Assembly: GCF_000014885.1 (NCBI RefSeq)
Contig: NC_011566.1
Span: 3,577,501-3,641,500, forward strand
Source of the DNA: Shewanella piezotolerans WP3
GTDB lineage: Bacteria; Pseudomonadota; Gammaproteobacteria; Enterobacterales; Shewanellaceae
Length of the DNA stretch: 64,000 bases
Direction of reading: 5' to 3'
Of the stretch, positions 1 through 7,464 are shown piece by piece (position 1 is the stretch's first letter; each line of letters starts with the position of its first letter). Under the pieces are notes generated by a model. That model was not told the DNA's origin, did not search any database, and saw only the letters and a list, made by a program, of their open reading frames with translations. The position numbers and the translations under genes were made by a program.

Positions 1-1
1 A

Positions 2-1270
2 TGGGCACCACGCATCAGTATTAATTACGATCTGTTTGGTGAAGGGCACACTAAGCTATTTGCCAACTATGGCCGTTACTTTATGCCTATCTCACCAAAT
101 ACTAGCGTGCGTATGACGGTACCTGAAGTAAACCAGCGCCATTATGCAAAACTCATTGGATTTGATGAAACCACCAATACTCCTATCACTGGCGAAGATT
201 TCAGGTTTAGTGACTATGGCGACGGAACCATAGCCCAACCCGCATCGACTTTTGTTAGTGCTGGTGTTGATCCAATGTACAGTGATGAATACTCGATCGG
301 TGCTCAGCACACAATAAACGAAGACTGGATGGTTGGTATTCAATTTAAGTACAACAAGTTACTCTCTAGCCTTGAAGACACTAATATGTCTTACGCTATT
401 AAGCAGTGGGCAGCGGCTAACCCCGTAGAAGCTGATAAGCTTAGAGAGCAAGGACTAGATGTTGATTCAAATAACTTAGCACTAGTGCTCAATCCAGGCC
501 AAGACGCCAAACTTGCCTACGATATGGACGGCGACGGTTCTGTTGGTAGCAGTGAGTATGTTAATTTAGGTGATCTAGGTTTACCGAAAGCTGAGCGCAC
601 ATATAAAGCTATTGAGTTAACTCTTGAGGGCAATCCTAATGAAGATTCTAGAATCAATTTCTCTTATGTTTATTCTGAATCTAAGGGCTCGACAGAAGGT
701 TTAGTCAGTGGCACGGATGTGCAGGCCGATCCTGGTTGGGCTTCAGCCTTTGATTACCCGGAACTTGAAGATAATGCCTATGGTTATACCTCTAATGATA
801 TGCCGCATAAATTCAAGCTTTACGGCAGCTATGACGTCACTGATTCACTGAGCTTAGGTTTTAATGCTTATGCGCAAGCAGGCCGTCCAATCAACAAGCT
901 TGGATACCACCCTATTGATGCCGGTTCTTGTGCACCAGAGCTTGATGTAACTGACTGCGACGAACGTAATGGTGAAGAGTTTTACTTCCAAGGCGAGGAC
1001 TCTCCTCGTGGTAGCCATGGTCATTCAGACTGGGTGTATAACCTAGATTTAAGTGCGGCTTATTATGTTGATATGGATGATTACGGCCAACTGAAATTTA
1101 AAGCATCTGTCTACAACGTATTTGATTTCGATACCCCTACATCTTATAACGATGTTGCTGAACTGGCACCCGATGATGAAGGTGTTAGTGAACTGAACCT
1201 TAATTACCGTTCACCAACAGCATTTCAAACTCCACGTTATGTTCAGCTGAGCGTACGTTACGATTTCTAA
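2..1270 (+). CDS. TonB-dependent receptor, C-terminal part (5' end outside window)
   Basis: The reading frame is open from the first bases (WAPRISINYDLFGEG...) and no start codon is in the window, so this is the C-terminal ~420 residues of a longer protein. The alternating strand pattern and the end VQLSVRYDF (terminal Phe) are typical of an outer-membrane beta-barrel. The text (FANYGRYFMP, YSIGAQHTINEDWMVGIQFKYNKL, PHKFKLYGSYD) resembles the Oar-like class of TonB receptors that carry an N-terminal carboxypeptidase-regulatory-like domain. The substrate cannot be inferred. One extracellular-loop segment has a canonical EF-hand-like loop (DMDGDGSVGSSE, about 525-560). A strong terminator follows 50 bases after the stop. 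The general family is firm; the subfamily is inferred. Confidence 0.85.
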   Translation, partial: WAPRISINYDLFGEGHTKLFANYGRYFMPISPNTSVRMTVPEVNQRHYAKLIGFDETTNTPITGEDFRFSDYGDGTIAQPASTFVSAGVDPMYSDEYSIGAQHTINEDWMVGIQFKYNKLLSSLEDTNMSYAIKQWAAANPVEADKLREQGLDVDSNNLALVLNPGQDAKLAYDMDGDGSVGSSEYVNLGDLGLPKAERTYKAIELTLEGNPNEDSRINFSYVYSESKGSTEGLVSGTDVQADPGWASAFDYPELEDNAYGYTSNDMPHKFKLYGSYDVTDSLSLGFNAYAQAGRPINKLGYHPIDAGSCAPELDVTDCDERNGEEFYFQGEDSPRGSHGHSDWVYNLDLSAAYYVDMDDYGQLKFKASVYNVFDFDTPTSYNDVAELAPDDEGVSELNLNYRSPTAFQTPRYVQLSVRYDF

Positions 1271-1319
1271 TGGGTTAATACATTTTCTTCCCTTAATGTA
1301 GAAGTCTAGATTAAAAAGG

Positions 1320-1360
1320 CAAAGCCCAATACAGACCTATAGCTGTATTGGGCTTTTTTG
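1320..1360 (+). terminator. Rho-independent terminator of the TonB receptor gene
   Basis: AAGCCCAATACAG (1322-1334) pairs perfectly with CTGTATTGGGCTT (1343-1355), followed by a T run. It lies about 50 bases after the receptor stop codon. Confidence 0.9.
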
Positions 1361-1424
1361 TAGTGATTGCAGACATACTGCTTCATTCAGTTATGGAACA
1401 CCTCTTCGCTTAATCAACCAACAC

Positions 1425-1460
1425 AAAAAAGCCGCGACCCAATCGGGTAGCGACTTTTTC
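1425..1460 (-). terminator. Probable metA terminator, displaced from the gene by a repeat
   Basis: On the minus strand a stem (1445-1459 against 1426-1440, two imperfect pairs) ends in a run of six T. It is the first terminator downstream of metA, but the 264-bp element 1472-1735 lies between it and the metA stop codon. Confidence 0.65.
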
Positions 1461-1471
1461 AGCTAAACCTT

Positions 1472-1735
1472 ATACCAATCAGTATAACAAGTTGATCTAC
1501 TCAGAGCGTTTTTGGCACGCTAATTCAAGGCGAATAAATGACATAATGGTTATTCCCTTATGAGTTTGTTCAACGCAGAAGTAGCAAGCCAAAAACACTC
1601 CTAAAGGCGAGTTTTAGCGGCTTTGATGCTGCGTTAATGAATTTGAACGTAGAATAACTATGATCTTCATTCATTGCCTTACCTCAAAGTCGCTAAACTC
1701 TCGCTGAGCGATCAAATCTTTATACTGATTGGTAT
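1472..1735. repeat. Intergenic element with 15-bp ATACCAAT terminal inverted repeats
   Basis: ATACCAATCAGTATA at 1472-1486 is the exact reverse complement of TATACTGATTGGTAT at 1721-1735. The 230 bases between have no convincing coding frame. A second element with similar ends (ATACCAATTGAATTA) sits just after the kefB gene at 16316-16487, and a single unpaired end (TATACCAATCGG) is near 28412. The ends suggest a small non-autonomous mobile or palindromic repeat family; the mobilising enzyme is not in the window. Confidence 0.7.
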
Positions 1736-1741
1736 TAGCGC

Positions 1742-2689
1742 TTACAGCACAGCAGACTCCCAAGGTGTGCGGCCACTCATATCATCAAGGTTATATGGCG
1801 TTAATTGGTAAACATAATAATTAAGCCAGTTGCTAACAAGCAAACTGCCATGGCTGTGCCAGCGGGCAATGGGCTGTTGAGTTGGGTCATCATTGCCAAA
1901 ATAGTTTTGTGGTATTTCAGGTGATAAGCCTTGCGACAAGTCTCTTTCATACTCATCTTTTAAAGTCGACTTTTGATACTCTGGATGCCCCATCACGAAC
2001 AAGTTGCGGTTGCTTCGGCTAAGTACCATATAGGCACCCGCTTCATCTGATTCAGTCAATACTTGTAGCTCAGGGTGCGATCTAAGTTGTTCAATATCCA
2101 TCTCGGCAAAGCGAGAATGAGGCGCATAAAACTCATCATCGAAGCCGCGCAATAAAGGAAAATGTTCACGGGTTCTTTGGTGAGCAAAGACGCCAGAGCG
2201 TTTGCTGGTTAGCAAGCTGCGATTTAAACCATATAAATGATAAAGCGCCGCATGAGCAGCCCAGCATAGAAATAGTACTGAGGTGACATGTTGCTGCGAC
2301 CAATCTATGATCTCTCGAATATGATCCCAGTAGGAAACATCTTCAAACTCAATCTGTCCTAACGGTGCACCGGTGATAATAAGGCCGTCATAGTTTTTAT
2401 TTCTCACTTGTTCAAAATCACGGTAAAAATTATTCATGTGATCAATCGAAGTGTGCTTGGACTCTTTATCGTGAATTCGCAGCAGATCAACATCGACCTG
2501 CAGCGGCGTATTGCCTAATAAACGTAATAGCTGCGTTTCAGTTTCAATCTTGTTAGGCATCAGATTGAGGATCAACACCCTCATCGGACGTATATCCTGA
2601 TTCGCAGCGCGCGTTTCAGACATTACAAAGATGTTTTCCGACTCTAAGATCTCAGCAGCTGGCAAATTATCAGGGATTTTAACGGGCAT
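1742..2689 (-). CDS. metA: Homoserine O-succinyltransferase MetA
   Basis: First committed step of methionine synthesis: transfers the succinyl group from succinyl-CoA to L-homoserine in the cytoplasm. The 315-residue protein starts MPVKIPDNLPAAEIL and carries the nucleophile Cys at residue 142 (FLCWAAHA, the same number as in E. coli) and the His/Glu pair in VMGHPEYQKS. I chose the ATG at 2689 because AGAGG lies 7 bases upstream; a longer frame begins at a TTG at 2707 but includes that ribosome binding site. The only gene upstream on the same strand is a lipoprotein gene whose promoter region has tandem MetJ boxes, with no terminator in the 72-base gap, so co-transcription under methionine control is likely. 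Confidence 0.96.
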   Translation of the reverse strand: MPVKIPDNLPAAEILESENIFVMSETRAANQDIRPMRVLILNLMPNKIETETQLLRLLGNTPLQVDVDLLRIHDKESKHTSIDHMNNFYRDFEQVRNKNYDGLIITGAPLGQIEFEDVSYWDHIREIIDWSQQHVTSVLFLCWAAHAALYHLYGLNRSLLTSKRSGVFAHQRTREHFPLLRGFDDEFYAPHSRFAEMDIEQLRSHPELQVLTESDEAGAYMVLSRSNRNLFVMGHPEYQKSTLKDEYERDLSQGLSPEIPQNYFGNDDPTQQPIARWHSHGSLLVSNWLNYYVYQLTPYNLDDMSGRTPWESAVL

Positions 2690-2761
2690 ACAGCGCCTCT
2701 TATTCAATTAGAAAAATCAAACAGAAAAGGCGCCGATAAAAAGTAGTAATCGAGTCGATTA

Positions 2762-3163
2762 TTACCGTGCCACTTTCTGCAATAAAACTGATATTGGCTC
2801 TGAAGAGTCTAAATCAATTCTGTAAGCTTGTTCGTTGATAAACATGAGTTTGTCATTAAGGGTAATACGAGCCCCGACGGTATAAGTATGCCCAGCTTCA
2901 AATTGATCTCTGTTGATCAAAAACTGAAACGGTGTTGGCGTACTGACATCACTGCGTTCGAATTCTGCTATTACAACCGCTGGCGCATCCATCAAAGATA
3001 CGTCCTGTACTTTAATTGATATAACCGCTTCTGGAGGCAAGGCGATACGCGCTTTGTACCAAACCTCTCCTTGGATTTCGACCATGGCATTAGAGGTCGC
3101 ACAACCAGACAGAAAACTCGCCGCTACAATAAAAGATAATAAAAATTTAAAGCAGTTTTTCAT
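2762..3163 (-). CDS. YbaY/YscW-family lipoprotein, upstream of metA
   Basis: A 133-residue exported lipoprotein: a positively charged start, a hydrophobic core and the lipobox LSGC with Cys21. The mature part is one small beta-rich domain resembling YbaY/YscW (PF09619; E. coli YbaY). Features are ISIKVQDVSLMDAP, a VVIAEFERSD strand, and the PTPFQFLINRDQFEAGHTY segment typical of the family. A clear AGGAG lies before the ATG. A paralogue with the same layout is at 6093-6494. It appears to be the first gene of a lipoprotein-metA unit and has MetJ-like boxes 17-48 bases upstream of the start codon. Its molecular role is unknown. Confidence 0.85.
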   Translation of the reverse strand: MKNCFKFLLSFIVAASFLSGCATSNAMVEIQGEVWYKARIALPPEAVISIKVQDVSLMDAPAVVIAEFERSDVSTPTPFQFLINRDQFEAGHTYTVGARITLNDKLMFINEQAYRIDLDSSEPISVLLQKVAR

Positions 3164-3179
3164 GTTAACGCTCCTAATA

Positions 3180-3211
3180 ATACATCAAGACTTCTAGAAG
3201 TCTATATGTCC
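3180..3211 (-). promoter_or_regulatory. MetJ operator: tandem 8-bp met boxes
   Basis: Two abutting boxes AGACTTCT-AGAAGTCT (3188-3203) form a perfect 16-bp palindrome, each matching the met-box consensus AGACGTCT at 7 of 8 positions. The flanking octamers ATACATCA (3180-3187) and ATATGTCC (3204-3211) each match at 5 of 8. Tandem met boxes are the known MetJ/S-adenosylmethionine operator. The site sits just upstream of the lipoprotein gene that precedes metA. Confidence 0.75.
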
Positions 3212-3379
3212 ACACTTGAAATTTGTATGACTTCACGCTGTATATCACTGCCACAGGCTGCCATTGCACCATTTCACTGAAGAGAACTCGGCACCCTTGT
3301 CACAGCAACAAACAATTAATCTTGTTCTAATACACTTAACTTCCTATGATAAGTTACCGATTCGAAGTCGAATACCTTT

Positions 3380-4147
3380 ATGACACAAGCAACTGCAATA
3401 ATTGTCGGCGCTAGCTCATTACTTAGCCGTGAAATAGCAAAACAGCTTGCTGATGACGGCGTAGAGCTCGCCTTATTAGCCCAAGATCCACAATCTCTTA
3501 TTGAGTTTAGCCAATCTCTGCCAACAAAGGCTGAGGTTTTTCCATTGCAAATCGATGACCCACAAGCGGTGATTTCGACACTCAATGCAGTGTGGCACTC
3601 TCTTGGAGGTGCTCATCTGGTATTGGTTAATACAGGTTTAAACAGTTATGACCCTGAGCTGCCTTGGCAGCCAGAGCAAGATATAATCACGGTTAATGTG
3701 CAAGGCTTTTCAGCGATATGCAATACCGCCTTCAGACTATTTCGCGATCAAGGTTATGGTCAATTAGCCGCGATTAATTCAATTGCTGGTTTAAGGGGTG
3801 GGCCTAACGTTGCTTACCATGCGTCAAAAGCCTTTGCAGAAAACTATTTCGAAGGTTTAAGTATGCATGCCCAGAGATTGAAACTGCCCATCACCATAAC
3901 TGATATCCAACTGGGACTGCTTGATAAAGCTGCCCTGCAACAAAGTCGTATTTGGTTATCTCCACCAGCTGAAGTCGCTAGGCAAGTCATCAAAGCAATG
4001 CAAGCTGGCAAGCGCAAAGTGTATGTCACTAAACGCTGGCGCCTTGTCGCCTGGCTGACCAAGCTACTGCCTGAGTTTGTTTACAATACTCGCCACTGGA
4101 AAACCAAAGCGCAGAAGCGAGCTGAGAAGGCGGCGAAAAAGGATTGA
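3380..4147 (+). CDS. Short-chain dehydrogenase/reductase (SDR)
   Basis: A 255-residue classical SDR, an NAD(P)-dependent oxidoreductase of unknown substrate. The N-terminal Rossmann motif is IIVGASSLLSREIA (a GxxxGxG variant in which the last Gly is Ser). NTG follows near residue 94, and the catalytic region has INSIAG with YHASK, so Tyr and Lys are present. The basic C-terminal tail (residues 215-255, rich in Lys and Arg) is unusual for a soluble SDR. The gene is transcribed away from the lipoprotein-metA unit and ends at a bidirectional terminator shared with ompW. Confidence 0.85.
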   Translation: MTQATAIIVGASSLLSREIAKQLADDGVELALLAQDPQSLIEFSQSLPTKAEVFPLQIDDPQAVISTLNAVWHSLGGAHLVLVNTGLNSYDPELPWQPEQDIITVNVQGFSAICNTAFRLFRDQGYGQLAAINSIAGLRGGPNVAYHASKAFAENYFEGLSMHAQRLKLPITITDIQLGLLDKAALQQSRIWLSPPAEVARQVIKAMQAGKRKVYVTKRWRLVAWLTKLLPEFVYNTRHWKTKAQKRAEKAAKKD

Positions 4148-4176
4148 CCAATCTTTGGCCCTGTCAGAGATAAACT

Positions 4177-4204
4177 AAAAAAGGAGCCGTTAGGCTCCTT
4201 TTTT
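4177..4204. terminator. Bidirectional terminator between the SDR gene and ompW
   Basis: AAAAAAGGAGCC (4177-4188), loop GTTA, GGCTCCTTTTTT (4193-4204): perfect stem with T runs on both strands, between convergent genes. Confidence 0.93.
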
Positions 4205-4236
4205 ATGGGTAGGGATTTCCAAGTTAATCAATACGA

Positions 4237-4887
4237 TTAAAAAGTGTAACCCACACTCACCATATAAACCCATGGGTCGATATCAGTTTCCACGTTCTGT
4301 GGAGCATCACCTAAGTTAAAGGTAACGTCAGTACTAATCTGTGCATACCAGACTGAGGCGTTGATCAACCAGTTGTCATTCATTTGGTAGTCTATGCCAA
4401 CTTGTGCCGCAACGCCCCAAGAGTTTGACAAGCTCAATTCTGAAAGCCCTAAATCCTTAGCATCTTGAGTAAATTCATTATCAAAAAAGTTGGTAAAGTT
4501 AACACCAATACCTGCATATGGACGCAACTTAGAGTTGGCATTACCAAAGTAGTACTGCGCCACTAAGGTTGGTGGTAGGTGCTTAGTTTCAGCAATCTTT
4601 CCCAGCGATCCTAATGAAATATCGTGAGAAAATGGCGTCGCAGCAAGTAGCTCAATACCAATATTATCAGTAAGCATGTAACCAAAATTAAGGCCAAGCT
4701 GAGTGTTATTGCTGACGCTGAATTCGGCAATGTCAGCAACAACAGGACTAGATTCATTCGGTGTCACAGCTGCAACACCTGCACGAACTATAATATCACC
4801 AGCTTGGTGAGCTAGCGCAGAAGAGGTAAAACCGGTAGTGAGTAGGGCGGTGGCGATCAAACCAGAAACGATATTTTTGTTCATCAT
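4237..4887 (-). CDS. ompW: Outer-membrane protein OmpW
   Basis: A 216-residue OmpW-family eight-stranded barrel. It has a signal peptide ending near SSALAHQAG, the conserved start GDIIVRAGVAAVTPNES, the LGYM/IGIELLAATPFSHDI segment, the NSKLRPYAGIGVNFTNFF strand and terminal Phe (VSVGYTF). OmpW proteins form narrow channels for small hydrophobic compounds. GGAG precedes two consecutive ATG codons (4887 and 4884); spacing fits the second slightly better. The 286-base upstream region has an exact FNR half-site pair and a near-perfect CRP site, so expression probably follows oxygen and carbon status. Confidence 0.95.
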   Translation of the reverse strand: MMNKNIVSGLIATALLTTGFTSSALAHQAGDIIVRAGVAAVTPNESSPVVADIAEFSVSNNTQLGLNFGYMLTDNIGIELLAATPFSHDISLGSLGKIAETKHLPPTLVAQYYFGNANSKLRPYAGIGVNFTNFFDNEFTQDAKDLGLSELSLSNSWGVAAQVGIDYQMNDNWLINASVWYAQISTDVTFNLGDAPQNVETDIDPWVYMVSVGYTF

Positions 4888-4977
4888 ATTACTCCATCAA
4901 TACAACATGAGCTGCTGTTTTTGTTATCAATATCCTTACATTTGCGCGTAGCCTGCCAGAATACCAGTCGCATTCAT

Positions 4978-4991
4978 TTGATCTAGATCAA
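4978..4991. promoter_or_regulatory. FNR/EtrA box upstream of ompW
   Basis: TTGATCTAGATCAA is an exact match to the FNR consensus TTGAT-N4-ATCAA. It lies about 90 bases upstream of the ompW start. Shewanella uses the FNR homologue EtrA with the same recognition sequence. Confidence 0.8.
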
Positions 4992-5026
4992 CGATAAAAC
5001 CAAATACCCATTTAGAGATACCAAGC

Positions 5027-5042
5027 AGTGATCGCGATCACA
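5027..5042. promoter_or_regulatory. CRP-type site upstream of ompW
   Basis: Read on the minus strand the site is TGTGA-TCGCGA-TCACT, one mismatch from TGTGA-N6-TCACA. It is about 140 bases upstream of ompW and 35 bases beyond the FNR box. Confidence 0.7.
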
Positions 5043-5173
5043 TTTCCATAAGGTACATTGAAGTTACAGCTTTAATTTTGGTGACATACAACACGCAAGA
5101 TCAAAAACTAAGCAGTCAACCCACATCGGCTGAATCACATTTAATCAACATGTATTTGGAAGGTATTTACGGT

Positions 5174-5723
5174 TTATATCACAATCAATTGGGGGTAATG
5201 AGTTAGCCACTGCTTACTCATCATTCTTTGCTCAAAAAGTTGCTTTGATTTGATAGGGTTATGGGAAACTGTAAGTTCGAATAACCTGTCGCAACCAAAA
5301 GGGGCATATAACTCTATCTGTGGTTGAGTTGCACTATTAAGCGTAGCTGCTACGGCTGTTTCTTTTTCAGGCCAATAACTCATAGCATCAAGACAAGAAT
5401 GGTAAGCCCTATCTCGATTTTTCAGATGCATTCTCGCTTGGTTCTTTACCGACCATGGGTAGTGCGGGGCTATCGTGTTGAGTTGATCTTGATAGAGCTT
5501 ATCTTGGTCAGGATTTAGGTTATCTGCATCAAAGTAGATAAGGTCAATATCGTTTAAGGGGCGAGAGTTAAATGCGTGTAGTTTATCCCATAACCAAATT
5601 ACGCACAAAGCCTGCTGCCAGCATCCATTGAGGAAGGTTGAGACTTTCTGCTATCAATAATGCTTGATAACGATACTTATCTTCCTCTAACCATTTAATA
5701 ATCTGTTTACGGGGCTCAAACAT
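5174..5723 (-). pseudogene. Nucleotidyltransferase-family protein (PF06042-like), one-base frameshift
   Basis: From the ATG at 5723 the frame reads MFEPRKQIIKWL, then QWMLAAGFVRNLV, where it hits MG-stop. Removing one base (the T at 5591) joins it to WDKLHAFNSRPLNDIDLIYFD and on to the stop at 5174. The joined product is 182 residues and has the layout of the small nucleotidyltransferase-like family (GFVRNLVWDKLH, then NDIDLIYFD with the acidic pair). Without repair only the 144-residue C-terminal part could be made, from a start without a ribosome binding site. Either a recent mutation or a sequencing error. Function of the family is unknown. Confidence 0.78.
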
Positions 5724-5759
5724 AACGACTAAAAACTCTGTTGATGGCTAACAGTTTAG

Positions 5760-6031
5760 GGCTGTTGATCTTTCACGGTTGTTTTTGCTGCAGTTTATTG
5801 GCTATTTTGACAAGGCGGAGGTTATGAAGTTTGGTTACTCTCCACAAATAACCTACAACACAAACAAAATAGCCAAGAATCACAGCCCTTCGGCTTCGTT
5901 TCAATGCTTTTATTCCTTTATGACTAGAATGCGTTACCAGCTTTTCGCTTAGCCAGCTAAGCCTTGTACTAAAATCATTATTCCTTACGGTAAATAATCG
6001 AACAAAAACTAAGCTCAAAAGATCTACAGCC
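5760..6031 (-). mobile_element. MITE-like element, copy 1 (longest)
   Basis: The terminal inverted repeats GGCTGTTGATCTTT (5760-5773) and, reversed, GGCTGTAGATCTTT (6018-6031) differ at one base. Related copies lie in opposite orientation at 13474-13668 and 27495-27696, sharing the GATCTTT ends, the GAGCTTAGTTTTTGTTCG segment and the AAAACAACCGTGAAAG segment. This copy keeps the full interior (272 bp). It also contains an 81-codon open frame running almost from end to end on the minus strand, broken in both other copies, so I do not call it a gene. Confidence 0.8.
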
Positions 6032-6055
6032 GCTAACTATTAAAAGAAAGGCAAT

Positions 6056-6076
6056 AAAAAAGGAGCCGCAGCTCCT
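6056..6076 (-). terminator. Terminator of the tesB-lipoprotein unit
   Basis: Stem GGAGC-CGCA-GCTCC (6062-6075) with six T on the minus strand (6056-6061), 17 bases after the lipoprotein stop. Confidence 0.85.
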
Positions 6077-6092
6077 CGATTAAATTATCGAT

Positions 6093-6494
6093 TTACCTCG
6101 GTGCAGGCACTGCCTTCATTAGCACTTCGGTCGTGAACTTGTCATTGTTGATGACAGGGAAGCGATCATAGGTTTGGAAAATAACCTGCCCTTTATAATT
6201 GATCATCGCGACTACACCGTAGTTAATAGAACTATCAATGGTTTCTGCTGGTAGCAGAAACTTAAAAGGCACGGGTGCTCTGACAATATCAAAACTTTTT
6301 TGCGCAATTATGGAGCCAGGTGTATCAAAATCTATAATTGCTATTGTAATAGAGCTCCCCTGCGGTAGCGCTATTTTCTCCAGGTAACCCGCTGCGCCAT
6401 TGACCATGACTGGTGGCACATCTTTAACCGTTACACAGCCTGTCAATGCAATTAAACACAATAAAACAGCCCACTTCTTTAATGCAGTAATCAT
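6093..6494 (-). CDS. YbaY/YscW-family lipoprotein, downstream of tesB
   Basis: A 133-residue lipoprotein with lipobox LTGC (Cys20) and a single small beta domain (GSSITIAIIDFDTPGSIIA, PVPFKFLLPAETID) homologous to the protein encoded at 2762-3163. AGGAAGAG lies before the ATG. Its start is 37 bases after the tesB stop on the same strand, so the two are probably co-transcribed. The tesB-ybaY neighbourhood is the same in E. coli, which supports calling this the true YbaY equivalent. Function unknown; probably anchored at the periplasmic face of the outer membrane. Confidence 0.87.
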   Translation of the reverse strand: MITALKKWAVLLCLIALTGCVTVKDVPPVMVNGAAGYLEKIALPQGSSITIAIIDFDTPGSIIAQKSFDIVRAPVPFKFLLPAETIDSSINYGVVAMINYKGQVIFQTYDRFPVINNDKFTTEVLMKAVPAPR

Positions 6495-6531
6495 TATCTC
6501 TTCCTGAATATCAAATTCAACACTTCTGTAA

Positions 6532-7401
6532 TTATCTATTTTTATCGGTCATACGAATAAGGCCTTCTTGGGTTGCTGATGCAACTAACTGCCCCTGCTG
6601 ATTGAAAAACTTTCCAGTAACAAAGCCACGTCCACCACTCGCGTTTGGGCTTTCAATACTATAAAGCAGCCATTGACTTAAATCGAATGGTCGGTGAAAC
6701 CACATCGCATGATCGATTGTTGCCATCCGCATACCTGGCGTTAAAAAGGACACACCATGAGGCTGAGCAGCAGTCACCAAAAAGTTAAAGTCTGATGCAT
6801 AAGCAAGCAGATAGTCATGCACACAGAAGTTCTCAGGTACTTTACCGTTTGCTCTTATCCAAACATGGCGTACAGGCTCTGTAGCTTTAGGTGCCATTGG
6901 ATTACATGGGTCAACCAAACGCATCTCAATTGGGGTATCTGCCATGAATTTTTCTAGCATTTTGGCAGGCACTTTATCTTGTAATGTCATCGCCAACTCT
7001 TGCTGATTAAGCAACCCCTCAGGACCTTCAACCTCAGGCATTTTAGCTTGATGATCATAACCTTCTTCAAATACTTGAAAAGAACAGGTCATATAAAATA
7101 TAGGTCGACCTTTCTGGATAGCTTTGACTCGGCGAGCGCTAAAACTGCCGCCATCACGCATTATTTCAACGTCATAGACAATCGGTAACTTTTCGTCACC
7201 GGCACGTAAGAAGTAAGAGTGTAAAGAGTGCACCTTGCGATCAGGAGAAACGGTCTGCTTGGCGGCGCTTAATGCTTGCCCCATAACCTGACCGCCAAAC
7301 ACATGACCAAAACCTAGATCTTGGCTTTGGCCTCTAAATAACCCTTCCTCTATTTGCTCTAAGGAAAGTAGCGCGAGAAGATCGTCTAATACCTGACTCA
7401 T
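6532..7401 (-). CDS. tesB: Acyl-CoA thioesterase II TesB
   Basis: A 289-residue double-hotdog thioesterase (E. coli TesB is 286) that hydrolyses medium- and long-chain acyl-CoA to free acid and CoA. The N-terminal hotdog has LFRGQSQDLGFGHVFGGQVMGQAL; the C-terminal one has MATIDHAMWFHRPF with the catalytic Asp, GRGFVTGKFF and the conserved Gln in SATQEGLIR. It is full length with normal ends. AGGTT precedes the ATG at 7401. First gene of a two-gene unit with the YbaY-like lipoprotein. Confidence 0.96.
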   Translation of the reverse strand: MSQVLDDLLALLSLEQIEEGLFRGQSQDLGFGHVFGGQVMGQALSAAKQTVSPDRKVHSLHSYFLRAGDEKLPIVYDVEIMRDGGSFSARRVKAIQKGRPIFYMTCSFQVFEEGYDHQAKMPEVEGPEGLLNQQELAMTLQDKVPAKMLEKFMADTPIEMRLVDPCNPMAPKATEPVRHVWIRANGKVPENFCVHDYLLAYASDFNFLVTAAQPHGVSFLTPGMRMATIDHAMWFHRPFDLSQWLLYSIESPNASGGRGFVTGKFFNQQGQLVASATQEGLIRMTDKNR

Positions 7402-7464
7402 CGGAACCTAAAAGTTGTGACTATTCGTGCTAGCTTAACTCAAGTTCCCCTCGCCTCGCTAGTG

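Noticed and set aside
5773..6018. 81-codon frame inside the MITE-like element
   Set aside because: It coincides with the repeat from end to end and is broken in both other copies; no ribosome binding site.
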